Positions 54,714 to 63,954 of a stretch of DNA of 64,000 nt are shown here, one piece after another. The DNA is from Nitratireductor arenosus. Lineage in GTDB: Bacteria; Pseudomonadota; Alphaproteobacteria; Rhizobiales; Rhizobiaceae. Location of the stretch: positions 1 to 64,000 of the forward strand of contig NZ_WPHG01000001.1 in NCBI RefSeq assembly GCF_009742725.1. The letters run 5' to 3'. Position 1 is the first letter of the stretch. Every line of letters starts with the position of its first letter. A program made the translations under genes and the position numbers. The notes under the pieces are model-generated. The model was not told the DNA's origin and made no database searches. It saw only the letters and a list, made by a program, of their open reading frames with translations.

Positions 54714-54804
54714 CTTAAATCAAGCCCCGCTTCATCCGCATCGCATCATATCCACCCGTCATCCCGCTCCCCCCAGCTTGCCGGGGACGCGGCCGTATAA
54801 GGGG

Positions 54805-55950
54805 CTACACATCGCTGATCACCCGCTCGCCAGACAGGATGTGGACCTTGTAGCCGGAAAAGATCGTCTGCGCCTCGCCGGCCGCGTAGAGCGCCTGGTA
54901 GGCCTCGTGCGGCACCAGAGCATGTTTTTCATAAGCGCTCACGCCCTGCCTGGCCGCCTCGAGGTCGTCGGTGTTGATGAAAAACTCGTCGCGCGCCGGC
55001 GCGCTGGACCACAGGCCGCGCCGGCCGGGTTTTTCGCCCTTGGAAAAGACCTCCTGGATCGTCCAGGTCAAAAGCCAGGCGTTCTTCGGATCGCGTACCT
55101 TGTCGAGCACTTCGGCGACGGTCGAATTGTGCTCGGTGATGCCGGCCGAATAGAACGGCCCCAGCACAACGCGCCGCAGCTGCTTGGGATGCAGCGTGTC
55201 GAAATCCTTGTCGAGATTGCCGGCGATCGTCGCCGGCGACAGCGAATAGGCCGAGTTCTTTTCGGCGAAATCGTCGAAGCGATGCGCCAGATCCGGGTTG
55301 AGCAGCCCCTCGACCGGCAACGGGATCGGGACGGTTTCGTTGAGCTTGCCGTCCCGCGTCACGAGCGCGCCGACCATGTCGTCGGACGAATCCTCGATCA
55401 TCGCCATATAGACGAGCGGCAGGTTAGCCGAGCCGTCGAAGGCGCCCCAATGGACCAGGCAGTAGGGTCGCCCGGTCTTCGGATTGACCGAGACCCTGAC
55501 CGTCTTGGGCAGGATGAACGGGGCGAAGACCAGACCGGTGCCGACATCCTGCAGATAAAGCCGCTCGGCCATCGAGCGCTGCAAATCGGTCGGAAACGCC
55601 TTGCGGCGCAGGATGAAATCGACCATCTCCGCGCGCAGCTCGTCCGGCTTGGGGATCGCAGCCAGCTTTTCGTCGGCGGTGCGGCGGTCTTTTTCCAGTT
55701 CCATGACGTTCTGGAACACCGGAAATCCGCTTTCGGCCCGCGAGATACGGAACGACTGGGTGAAGCCAAGCCGGTTCTTCCAGCACGCAAACGAATTTTC
55801 CAGCCGCGCGATATATTCCGACACGATCTGCGCCACCAGGCCATGGCCGTAGAGTGGCGAATCGTCGTGTCGCAAAAAAATGTCGAGCCCCTTCAGAGCG
55901 GCCGAGATGGCGTCGAAATAGCGGCTTGCGGCTGTGTTGGGGTCGGTCAT
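54805..55950 (-). CDS. 381-aa protein, unknown function
   Basis: 381 aa, no signal peptide or membrane helix. Helical N-terminus, then a mixed alpha/beta part containing the phrases VVLGPFYSAGITEHNSTVAEVL and LLTWTIQEVFSKG, and a strand-rich C-terminus ending YKVHILSGERVISDV. No family recognised. It starts 15 nt after the TelA-like gene and is followed by the AAA ATPase gene, so a common mRNA is likely. Confidence 0.75.
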   Translation of the reverse strand: MTDPNTAASRYFDAISAALKGLDIFLRHDDSPLYGHGLVAQIVSEYIARLENSFACWKNRLGFTQSFRISRAESGFPVFQNVMELEKDRRTADEKLAAIPKPDELRAEMVDFILRRKAFPTDLQRSMAERLYLQDVGTGLVFAPFILPKTVRVSVNPKTGRPYCLVHWGAFDGSANLPLVYMAMIEDSSDDMVGALVTRDGKLNETVPIPLPVEGLLNPDLAHRFDDFAEKNSAYSLSPATIAGNLDKDFDTLHPKQLRRVVLGPFYSAGITEHNSTVAEVLDKVRDPKNAWLLTWTIQEVFSKGEKPGRRGLWSSAPARDEFFINTDDLEAARQGVSAYEKHALVPHEAYQALYAAGEAQTIFSGYKVHILSGERVISDV

Positions 55951-55965
55951 GCGCGGGCGTTTCGA

Positions 55966-57054
55966 CTACTGCTGCACGTAGTCGGCCGCATTGTGCTTCT
56001 TCATCACCTCGTCGAAGCGCCGGGCGAACGCATCGTCGGCGAGCTTCTTGCGGCGCTGGATGTCGGCGGTCGTGACCATGTTCTTCTCGTGCAGTTCGAG
56101 CAGATCGCCGATATGGCGCTGGGCCGCCGCGCCGATGCCGGCCATCGTCTCCTCGGCGGTGTTGTCGACCTGGCTGCCGAGCGTGTTGATGCGGTGGGCG
56201 ACATCCTGCTGGGCCGCCGTCTTCAAGGAATCCTCGAGCGCCTTGTACAAAACGATGCGTTGTTCGGTGTCGATGGTCAGCTTGTTGATCAACGTGTTCT
56301 GGGCGGCGATCTGGTTGTTGAGCGAATCGACGAAGGTCTGGAACATCGAGGTGTAGCGCTCGAGCGTCTGGCTCTCGGCCAGCAATTCCTGCTCCTTGGC
56401 CTGCATCTCGTTATACTCGGTGGCGAGCTTGGAGCGTTCGCCCTCGAGTTCGGTGCGGTCGGCCTGGCTGGTGGAGGCCGCGATCCGGTTTTCGATGTCG
56501 AGCAGCATCGGGTTCAGCTCCTCGATGCGCTTCTGCGTCGTCGTCAGCGTGTCCATCGTGGTCTTGCGGCGCTCGATCACCTCGGCGAGGCTCGCCTCCG
56601 AGGTTTTGTAGCGCTCGTCCAGAACCTGTTTCTGGTCGGACAGGATGCCGACGATCGTGTCGGATTTGCCGAGCAGTTCCTGCAGGTTACCGGCCAGCGA
56701 CATGTTTCGGACGCGCTCGGTGCGCATACGCTGCTGGCGCTGCTTGGAAAAGAACCCGACAAAGGTCTCCCAGCCGGTATAGCTTTTCATGCTCTCGAAC
56801 TCGGCACCGAACACGTTGGTGGCGTCCTCGAGCCCGATGATCAGGTCGGCGATATTCGCCTCCATGGTCTTTTGCTGCTTGAGCACGTCGGCGATACGCG
56901 CGTTTTCGATGTCGAAATCGACCTCGCCGATCTTCTTGTCCGCCTGCGCGATCTGGTCCAGCACGATCCCGGACTGCTCGATCTTGGAACGCATGTCCTC
57001 GACGGTTTTGCGGGTTTTGGCGATTTCGGCATCGAAATTCTGCAGGGTCGCCAT
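55966..57054 (-). CDS. TelA-like coiled-coil protein
   Basis: 362 aa, almost wholly helical with coiled-coil stretches (about 1-60, 130-260). The segment FFSKQRQQRMRTERVRNMSLAGNLQELLGKSDTIVGILSDQKQVLDERYK resembles the core of toxic-anion-resistance TelA/KlaA proteins, which occur with ter-type and AAA proteins. No membrane helix. First gene of the minus-strand set that continues with the unknown and AAA genes. The TelA relationship is by motif and needs a profile search. Confidence 0.65.
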   Translation of the reverse strand: MATLQNFDAEIAKTRKTVEDMRSKIEQSGIVLDQIAQADKKIGEVDFDIENARIADVLKQQKTMEANIADLIIGLEDATNVFGAEFESMKSYTGWETFVGFFSKQRQQRMRTERVRNMSLAGNLQELLGKSDTIVGILSDQKQVLDERYKTSEASLAEVIERRKTTMDTLTTTQKRIEELNPMLLDIENRIAASTSQADRTELEGERSKLATEYNEMQAKEQELLAESQTLERYTSMFQTFVDSLNNQIAAQNTLINKLTIDTEQRIVLYKALEDSLKTAAQQDVAHRINTLGSQVDNTAEETMAGIGAAAQRHIGDLLELHEKNMVTTADIQRRKKLADDAFARRFDEVMKKHNAADYVQQ

Positions 57055-57200
57055 CCAGTTTCTCCAATTCGCTGATCGATGCCGGCGGTCGCGCGGCGGT
57101 GGTTGAATATATGGGCCGAATGTTGCGATTGAAAGTCCGCTTGCCGTCTACGGTAGCCTGGACCACCGTGCCTTCGGACCCGGGCCATCGGCCTGGTCCG

Positions 57201-57815
57201 TCAGCCTCGCGCGAACCCAACCATGTCCTCGGCCGGCCAGCGGCCCATTTCCTCTTCCCAGTGGCGCCTGCACAAGGACACATATTTGTCGTCGCCGCCG
57301 ATCACGACCTGTTCGCCCTGCCGGCTCACCCTGCCGTCGGGCCCAAGTCTGACGACCATCGTCGCCTTGCGCCCGCAGCGGCAGATCGTGCGCACCTCGC
57401 GCAATTCGTCCGCGATCGCGAGCAGCGCGTGCGAGCCGGGAAACAGGTTGCCCTGGAAGTCGACGCGCAGCCCGTAGCACATCACCGGGATGTCGAGCCG
57501 GTCGACGACACGGGCGAGCTGCCAGACCTGTTCATGCGAAAGGAACTGGGCCTCGTCGACGAAGACACAATGCACGACCGTATGCGCGTGGTGCTCGGCG
57601 ATGCGCCGGTAAAGGTCGTCGCCCTGCCGGAAGGTTTCCGCCCCTGCCGCCAGGCCGATGCGCGAGCCGATGCGGCCTTGCCCGGCGCGATCGTCGAAGG
57701 CGGCGATGAACTCCATCGTCGTCATGCCGCGTTCGCGGTAGTTGTAGGACGCCTGCAGAAGCATTGTCGACTTGCCGGCGTTCATCGTCGCGTAGTGAAA
57801 GTAGAGTTTGGCCAT
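57201..57815 (-). CDS. tdk: thymidine kinase
   Basis: 204 aa from the ATG at 57815. Type II thymidine kinase of the salvage pathway: P-loop MNAGKSTMLLQ, the active-site region FVDEAQFL, zinc ribbon residues in TICRCGRKA and the later CRRHW. Normal length, monocistronic. Confidence 0.97.
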   Translation of the reverse strand: MAKLYFHYATMNAGKSTMLLQASYNYRERGMTTMEFIAAFDDRAGQGRIGSRIGLAAGAETFRQGDDLYRRIAEHHAHTVVHCVFVDEAQFLSHEQVWQLARVVDRLDIPVMCYGLRVDFQGNLFPGSHALLAIADELREVRTICRCGRKATMVVRLGPDGRVSRQGEQVVIGGDDKYVSLCRRHWEEEMGRWPAEDMVGFARG

Positions 57816-58056
57816 GACTTCCTTTAAGCGCAGTCGGCCGTTTTCGGGGAGATGCTTCATTCCCGACCCGGCACAAAATCACCGGTCATCCACGCAATTC
57901 GTGCAGTTTTGTCGCAACAAGCACACGGCGCGGCGGTGTCATCGCAGGCACGGCGCTTGAATCGACCGCAAAATGGTGTTTGGTTCGCACAACCAAAAAA
58001 ATGGCGCCGACCGACGCCGTCGCGCTCCGTCCAGGCATCTCAACGGGAGAAAATTC

Positions 58057-59001
58057 ATGCATCGCACCAAAACCTTCGCCATCGCGCTCGGCCTGACGGC
58101 CGCGTTGTCGGTCCAAGCCCAGGCCGCCGATCCCGAAAGCTGCAAGGAAGTGCGCTTCTCCGACGTCGGCTGGACCGACATCACCGCGACGACGGCGGCA
58201 ACGTCCGTCATCATCGAGGCGCTCGGCTACCAGCCAAGCGTGGAGATTTTGTCGGTTCCGGTCACTTACAGGTCGCTGGCCTCCAACGACATCGACATCT
58301 TCCTCGGCAACTGGATGCCGACCATGGAAGCCGATATCCGTCCCTATCTCGACGACGGAACGGTGGAAACGATCACCACCAATCTCGAAGGCGCCAAGTA
58401 TACGCTGGCGGTGCCGAAATACACCTTCGATGCCGGCCTGCAGAATTTCAGCGACATCGCCAAGTTCAAAGACAAGCTCGACGGCCAGATTTACGGTATC
58501 GAGGCCGGCAATGACGGCAATCGCCTGATCCTCGACATGATCGAGAACGACACGTTCGGCCTGTCGAGCTTCGAACTGGTGGAAAGCTCGGAAGCCGGCA
58601 TGCTGTCGGCGGTGTCCAAGGCTGTCGGCAACAAGGAGGATGTGGTCTTCCTGGGTTGGGAGCCGCACCCGATGAACGCGAATATCGAGATGGCCTACCT
58701 GGCCGGCGGCGATGACGTTTTCGGCCCCAATTACGGCGGCGCGACCGTGCACACCAATGTGCGTGCCGGCTATGCCACGGAATGCCCGAATGTCGGAAAA
58801 TTGCTCGAAAACCTCGTCTTCTCGCTCAAGATGGAAAACGAGATCATGGGCGCGATCCTCGATGACGGCGCGGAGCCGCAGGCCGCGGCGGCAGCGTGGC
58901 TGAAAGCCAACCCGGACGCGATCGCCCCGTGGCTGGACGGCGTGACCACGCTCGATGGCGGCGACGCCATGGCGGCGGTGAAGTCGGCACTAGGCACGTA
59001 A
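58057..59001 (+). CDS. choX: choline ABC transporter substrate-binding protein
   Basis: 314 aa from the ATG at 58057 behind GGGAGA. Signal peptide ending AQA-ADP. The blocks CKEVRFSDVGWTDITATTAATSVIIEALGY, FLGNWMPTMEADI and EDVVFLGWEPHPMN carry the aromatic-box residues of rhizobial ChoX, which binds choline in the periplasm with high affinity. Followed by choW and choV; the whole operon feeds glycine-betaine synthesis or choline catabolism. Confidence 0.93.
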   Translation: MHRTKTFAIALGLTAALSVQAQAADPESCKEVRFSDVGWTDITATTAATSVIIEALGYQPSVEILSVPVTYRSLASNDIDIFLGNWMPTMEADIRPYLDDGTVETITTNLEGAKYTLAVPKYTFDAGLQNFSDIAKFKDKLDGQIYGIEAGNDGNRLILDMIENDTFGLSSFELVESSEAGMLSAVSKAVGNKEDVVFLGWEPHPMNANIEMAYLAGGDDVFGPNYGGATVHTNVRAGYATECPNVGKLLENLVFSLKMENEIMGAILDDGAEPQAAAAAWLKANPDAIAPWLDGVTTLDGGDAMAAVKSALGT

Positions 59002-59179
59002 TCGTCGATCACGGCTTCGGGGGCGTTTCCGCGACGGGAGCGGTTTGTGTCTTGCCGGCAATGTATGCCGCCGACAAGGCCGCGACCGGAGCCGGGCAGG
59101 GTCCGGTGACGTCCGGAAGCCGCGATACGAAATGAGCATGGGTGCACCGACCAGCGGCGCATCCGGTGGGGGCTAAGAC

Positions 59180-60034
59180 ATGGATCCGATTTCGGACTGG
59201 ATCGCCAGCGTCAAGATACCGATCGGGCGGTGGGGCAAGCAGTTCTTCGACTTTCTGACCACCAATTTCGAGTGGTTCTTCGATTCGATAGCCGACGGGC
59301 TCAAATTCGTCCTCGACGGTCTCGTTGACATTCTGCTCCTGGCCCCGCCGGTCGTGCTCGTCGCCGCGATCGCCGCGCTCGCCTGGTACCTGCAGAGATC
59401 GTGGAAGCTCGCCCTGGCCGTCGCGCTGGGGCTTTTGTTCATCGTCAACCAAGACCTGTGGAAAGAAACCGTCGAGACGTTCGTCCTCGTCGTCGCCGCC
59501 GCCGCGGTGTCGATGGCTATCGGCGTGCCGATCGGCATCTGGGCCGCGCATAAGGAAAGCGTCTACCGATTCATGCAGCCGCTGCTCGACCTGATGCAGA
59601 CCCTGCCGACCTTCGTCTATCTCATTCCGGTGCTGATCCTGTTCGGCCTCGGCATCGCGCCCGGTCTGATCGTGACCGTCATCTTCGCTTCGCCGGCGCC
59701 GATCCGGCTGACCTATCTCGGCATCACCTCGGTGCCCAAACCGATGCTGGAGGCCGGCGAAGCCTTCGGCGCCACCAAACGCCAGCTTCTGTGGAAGGTC
59801 GAACTGCCGGCGGCGCTGCCGACCATCATGGCCGGGCTGACCCAGTGCATCATGCTGTGCCTGTCGATGGTGGTAATCGCGGCGCTGATCGGCGCCAACG
59901 GCCTCGGCAAGCCGGTTGTGCGGGCGCTGAACTCGGTCAATATTCCGCTCGGCCTGGAAGCCGGGTTAGCGATCGTCATCGTGGCGATCATCCTCGACCG
60001 CATGTCGCGCATCGGGCGGGGAGACGCCAAATGA
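59180..60034 (+). CDS. choW: choline ABC transporter permease
   Basis: 284 aa with about six membrane helices. The EAA-loop region is SVPKPMLEAGEAFGATKRQLLWKVELPAALPTIMAGL, as in ProW/ChoW proteins. The 178-bp gap after choX contains no gene. Its stop overlaps the choV start as ATGA. Confidence 0.94.
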   Translation: MDPISDWIASVKIPIGRWGKQFFDFLTTNFEWFFDSIADGLKFVLDGLVDILLLAPPVVLVAAIAALAWYLQRSWKLALAVALGLLFIVNQDLWKETVETFVLVVAAAAVSMAIGVPIGIWAAHKESVYRFMQPLLDLMQTLPTFVYLIPVLILFGLGIAPGLIVTVIFASPAPIRLTYLGITSVPKPMLEAGEAFGATKRQLLWKVELPAALPTIMAGLTQCIMLCLSMVVIAALIGANGLGKPVVRALNSVNIPLGLEAGLAIVIVAIILDRMSRIGRGDAK

Positions 60035-61212
60035 GCACGGCGGTCGAGTTTCGCAATGTCGACATCATCTTCGGCGAGCAGCAGGCGGCGGCGCTCGCCC
60101 TGCTCGACAAAGGCGCCGATCGGGCCGAAATCCTGGAGAAGACGGGCAGCGTTCTCGGCTGCGCGGGCTGCAGTCTGACCATCGAGGAAGGCGAGATCTC
60201 GGTGCTGATGGGCCTGTCGGGCTCGGGCAAATCGACCCTGCTGCGCGCGGTCAACCGCCTGAACGCGGTCACGAGGGGCGAGGTGATCGTGCATGCCGAC
60301 AACTGGCAGGCCGATGTGGTTTCCTGTTCGGAGGCCGAATTGCGCAAGATCCGCCGCGAATGCGTGGCGATGGTCTTCCAGCAATTCGCCTTGCTGCCGT
60401 GGCGGACAGTCGCGGAAAATGTCGGGTTTGGCCTGGAACTGGCCGGCGTGCCGGACAAGGAGCGGCGCGAACGGGTGGCGCGACAACTCGAACTCGTCCA
60501 CCTTGACCAATGGGCGGACAAATACGCGCACGAACTGTCGGGCGGCATGCAGCAGCGCGTCGGGCTCGCCCGTGCCTTCGCCACCGAAGCGCCGATCCTT
60601 CTGATGGACGAGCCGTTTTCCGCGCTCGACCCCCTCATTCGTACGAAGCTCCAGGACGAATTGCTGCAGCTCCAAAGCGATCTGAAAAAGACGATCATCT
60701 TCGTCAGCCACGACCTGGAAGAGGCGCTGAAGATCGGCAACCGCATCACCATCATGGAAGGCGGGCGCATCGTGCAGTCGGGTTCGCCGGAAGAGATCGT
60801 GCTGGAGCCCGCAAACGATTACGTGCGCGATTTCATTTCCAACGTGAATCCGCTTTCGGTGCTGACGGCATGGAACGTGATGCGCGACCGGCGCGACCTG
60901 GATATCGGCAGCGACGGCTGGGTCTGGCTCGACCGCCGGCAGACAACCCGCTTCCGGCTCGACGAAAACATGCTGGTCATCGGCGCCGAGCGCAACGGAA
61001 AGCCCGCCATCTGGGCGGCGTGCGACCCGCTCGAAACCCTGCCGGAAGACACCCACCAGGTTTACTGGGCCAAACCGGGCACGCCGCTGAAGGCAGTTAT
61101 GCACGCCATGCACCAATCGCAAACCGCGCCGGTCGCCGTATTCGACGAGCAGTCACGCTTCGTCGGCGCAATCGGCATCCGCGACGTGCTCGGAGCCGTG
61201 CTGCGCCGGTAA
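60031..61212 (+). CDS. choV: choline ABC transporter ATP-binding protein
   Basis: 393 aa from the ATG at 60031. Walker A GLSGSGKST, signature LSGGMQQR and Walker B ILLMDEPFSALD. An N-terminal extension before the Walker A (about residues 15-55; AALALLDKGADRAEILEKTG) and a C-terminal CBS-like region (about 275-393) are normal for the ProV/ChoV group, in which the CBS part can sense ionic strength. Coupled to choW. Confidence 0.95.
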   Translation: MSTAVEFRNVDIIFGEQQAAALALLDKGADRAEILEKTGSVLGCAGCSLTIEEGEISVLMGLSGSGKSTLLRAVNRLNAVTRGEVIVHADNWQADVVSCSEAELRKIRRECVAMVFQQFALLPWRTVAENVGFGLELAGVPDKERRERVARQLELVHLDQWADKYAHELSGGMQQRVGLARAFATEAPILLMDEPFSALDPLIRTKLQDELLQLQSDLKKTIIFVSHDLEEALKIGNRITIMEGGRIVQSGSPEEIVLEPANDYVRDFISNVNPLSVLTAWNVMRDRRDLDIGSDGWVWLDRRQTTRFRLDENMLVIGAERNGKPAIWAACDPLETLPEDTHQVYWAKPGTPLKAVMHAMHQSQTAPVAVFDEQSRFVGAIGIRDVLGAVLRR

Positions 61213-61500
61213 CACGGCGGGGCGAGCCGCAGCGGCCGGCAAGCCCTACGACTATTCGTCGTGTACTTTGTACCGGGTTTTCCAAGAATCCGCGCATATT
61301 TTCATATTTTTCACACCGTGAATAACAGCGCGATAATTACTTCACGAACTTGAGAAATATTCATAAGAGACTTTACAATCGAAAATCGAAGGGAATAATT
61401 TCAGGAAAGCTAATTTTCAAATGAATATGCAAGCCAGAAGGGTTTGATCGAGCGGCTATATTCCTCTAGGGTCACAAAAAATGACCAGAGGGAGAAAACA
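61213..61500 (+). promoter_or_regulatory. AT-rich leader of the polyamine-type ABC operon
   Basis: Much more AT-rich than its surroundings, with several TATTT and AATAAT stretches that could hold promoters. No gene seen. Its 3' end forms the hairpin at 61463-61491. Confidence 0.5.
61463..61491 (+). promoter_or_regulatory. hairpin covering the ribosome-binding site of the ATPase gene
   Basis: CCTCT (61463-61467) and GGTCA (61470-61474) pair with TGACC (61482-61486) and AGAGG (61487-61491), with two bulged bases and a 7-base loop. The 3' arm contains the first part of the Shine-Dalgarno AGAGGGAG (61487-61494) that serves the TTG start at 61501. Folding would hide the ribosome-binding site, which suggests translational control. 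Confidence 0.6.
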
Positions 61501-62661
61501 TTGAATGAGCTAGTCGACGAGGAGCGCAAGGTCGGGCAGTCATCGAGACCGCGGCCTGAAAGCGCGCCTTCCGACCAACCGATGGTCCTCTTTGAGGAAG
61601 TACAGAAATCCTATGACGGCGAGACCCTCGTCGTAAAAAACCTCAATCTCCGCCTCGAGCGGGGTGAATTCATGACCATGCTCGGACCGTCCGGGTCCGG
61701 CAAAACCACCTGCCTGATGATGGTCGCCGGCTTCGAGCCGGCAACGCATGGCGAAATCTATCTCGACGGCCAGCCCATCAACAGCGTGCCGCCGCACAAA
61801 CGCGGCATCGGGATGGTTTTTCAGAACTACGCGCTGTTTCCCCATCTCACGATAGCGGAAAATCTCGCTTTTCCGCTCGAGGTGCGCGGTTTCGACAAGG
61901 CCGAGCGCGAGAAGAAGGTTCAGCGCGCGCTCGATATGGTGCAGATGGGCGAAGGCGGCTTTCACGGACGCCGGCCGGCCCAGCTATCCGGCGGTCAGCA
62001 GCAACGCGTGGCGCTCGCCCGCGCACTGGTGTTCGAGCCGGAACTGGTCTTGATGGACGAGCCGCTCGGCGCGCTCGACAAACAGCTGCGCGAACATATG
62101 CAGTTCGAGATCAAGCACCTGCACGAATCGCTCGGCGTCAGCGTGATCTACGTCACCCACGACCAGAGCGAGGCGCTGACGATGTCGGACCGGGTCGCGG
62201 TCTTCAATGACGGCGTCATCCAGCAGCTCGCCTCGCCGGAAGAGCTCTATGAAAAGCCGGAAAACAGTTTCGTCGCCCAGTTCATCGGCGAGAACAATAC
62301 GCTTGTCGGCAAGATCAGATCGATCAATGACGGCATCGCGCGCGTTCTTTTGAACGACGGCGAGGAGGTGATGGCGCTGGCGATCAATGCCGGCCCCGGC
62401 GAGCGCACCCAGCTTTCCATCCGGCCCGAGCGTGTCGAGATCGACCCTGACGAAAGCGTCACGGATCACACCGTGACGGGACGCGTCGAGGAGGTGATCT
62501 ATCTCGGTGACCATATCCGCACCCGCATGACGGTCGCCGACAACAGCGCCTTCGTGGTCAAGACCCGCAACCGGCTCGGCGCACGCCGCTTCAAGGCCGG
62601 CGAAAGCGTGCGGGTCGGGTGGGCGACCGAGGATTGCCGGGCCCTCGACCACGGCGACTGA
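61501..62661 (+). CDS. potA: polyamine-type ABC transporter ATP-binding protein
   Basis: 386 aa from the TTG at 61501, six bases after AGAGGGAG; a TTG at 61444 has no such site. Walker A GPSGSGKTT, signature LSGGQQQRVALARAL, Walker B LVLMDEPLGALD, then a TOBE domain (about 280-386, FIGENNTLVGKI, IRPERVEI). PotA/spermidine-putrescine-family importer ATPase; with the binding protein downstream it forms an importer for polyamines or related compounds. The substrate is not certain. Confidence 0.85.
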   Translation: MNELVDEERKVGQSSRPRPESAPSDQPMVLFEEVQKSYDGETLVVKNLNLRLERGEFMTMLGPSGSGKTTCLMMVAGFEPATHGEIYLDGQPINSVPPHKRGIGMVFQNYALFPHLTIAENLAFPLEVRGFDKAEREKKVQRALDMVQMGEGGFHGRRPAQLSGGQQQRVALARALVFEPELVLMDEPLGALDKQLREHMQFEIKHLHESLGVSVIYVTHDQSEALTMSDRVAVFNDGVIQQLASPEELYEKPENSFVAQFIGENNTLVGKIRSINDGIARVLLNDGEEVMALAINAGPGERTQLSIRPERVEIDPDESVTDHTVTGRVEEVIYLGDHIRTRMTVADNSAFVVKTRNRLGARRFKAGESVRVGWATEDCRALDHGD

Positions 62662-62791
62662 GCGCCTGGCGCGAGCACGATCCGAACAGGTCATCCGGCG
62701 GACTTTGAGAGAAAAAACAAACGCCGGACACAAACTCGATGTGTCTTTCATCCCGAAGTTAAAGCAGTAAAAATCAAAGGAAGGTGTCAGT

Positions 62792-63880
62792 ATGAAACGG
62801 GTTCTGATCTTGACCGGCACGGTTGCGGCCATCGCGTTTGGCGGTGCGATCGCGCAGGACAAACAACTGACGATCGTCTCCTGGGGCGGCGCCTATTCGA
62901 AGTCCCAGATCGAGGCGTACCACAAGCCCTACACCGAAAAGACCGGCGTGGAGATCCTCAACGAGGACAAGTCGGCCAACGCATTGGCCGGCATTCGCGC
63001 CCAGGTCGAGGCCGGCAATGTGACCTGGGACGTGGTCGACATGCTGCAGGCCGACGCCCAGCGCGCCTGCGACGAGGGCCTGGTGATGGAAGTGCCGCAT
63101 GACGAGTGGCTCAAGGCGGCCCCCGACGGCACGCCGGCCTCCAAGGACTTCATCGAAGGCACGCTCGGCCCCTGCTTCATTCCGCAGATCCTCTATGCCA
63201 CGATGTTTGCCTACAATACCGAAGCGTTCCCCGATGGCGGCCCGCAGACGGTCGTGGACGTCTGGGATGTGGAAAAATTCCCCGGCACAAGGGCACTGCA
63301 GCAGATCCCGCAAAAGAACCTCGAATGGGCCCTGCTGGCCGACGGCGTGGAGACCGACAAGGTCTACGAGGTACTCGCCACCGAGGAAGGCCAGGATCGT
63401 GCCTTCGCCAAGCTCGACGAGATCAAGGACAACGTGATCTGGTGGTCGGAAGGCGCGCAGCCGCCGCAGATGCTGGCCGACAAGGAGGCGGTGATCGCCA
63501 CCGCCTATAATGGTCGCATCTTCAACGCGCAGGTCAACGAAGACCAGCCGTTCGAGATCATGTGGGATCACCAGATGTTCGAGACCGATGGCTGGGTGGT
63601 GCCGGTCGACACCGGCAATCTCGACACCATCAAGGACTATCTGGCGTTCGCGACCGATACGCAGCGCCTCGCCGATCAGGCCAAGTACATCTCCTACGGT
63701 CCGGCCCGCAAATCTTCGGCACCGCTGGTGGGAATGCTCGAGGGCACGGATATCGACATGAAACCGCACATGCCGACCAATCCGAAAAACCTCGAAACCG
63801 CGATCCCGTTCGACGTCCAATTCTGGGCCGATTACGGCGACGCGCTTGAAGAGCGTTTCAACGCCTGGGTCGCCGGCTGA
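62792..63880 (+). CDS. polyamine-type ABC substrate-binding protein (PotD-like)
   Basis: 362 aa with a signal peptide ending AIA-QDK. LTIVSWGGAYSKSQIEAYHKPY, WDVVDMLQADAQRACDEGL, ALQQIPQKNLEWALLADGV and MLADKEAVIATAYNGRIF are typical of PotD-like binding proteins in rhizobia. Located 130 bp after the ATPase gene and preceded by AAAGGAAGGTG. It captures the substrate in the periplasm; which polyamine or opine-like compound is not visible. Confidence 0.9.
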   Translation: MKRVLILTGTVAAIAFGGAIAQDKQLTIVSWGGAYSKSQIEAYHKPYTEKTGVEILNEDKSANALAGIRAQVEAGNVTWDVVDMLQADAQRACDEGLVMEVPHDEWLKAAPDGTPASKDFIEGTLGPCFIPQILYATMFAYNTEAFPDGGPQTVVDVWDVEKFPGTRALQQIPQKNLEWALLADGVETDKVYEVLATEEGQDRAFAKLDEIKDNVIWWSEGAQPPQMLADKEAVIATAYNGRIFNAQVNEDQPFEIMWDHQMFETDGWVVPVDTGNLDTIKDYLAFATDTQRLADQAKYISYGPARKSSAPLVGMLEGTDIDMKPHMPTNPKNLETAIPFDVQFWADYGDALEERFNAWVAG

Positions 63881-63892
63881 CCCGACGATCGC

Positions 63893-63916
63893 GGCGGGGC
63901 GCCATCGCGCCCCGCC
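63893..63916. repeat. GC-rich hairpin between binding protein and permease genes
   Basis: Perfect 10-bp stem GGCGGGGCGC (63893-63902) / GCGCCCCGCC (63907-63916) with loop CATC, and no T-run. It probably protects the binding-protein mRNA from 3' decay, giving more binding protein than permease. Confidence 0.6.
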
Positions 63917-63954
63917 CGTTCCACCGCAATACCCGAATCCGACCGGACGGACAC

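Noticed and set aside
53025-57075. very long plus-strand frames (591 and 917 codons) opposite the AAA, unknown and TelA-like genes
   Set aside because: Low-complexity His/Asp/Arg-rich translations typical of antisense frames in GC-rich DNA; the minus-strand proteins have Walker motifs and coiled coils.
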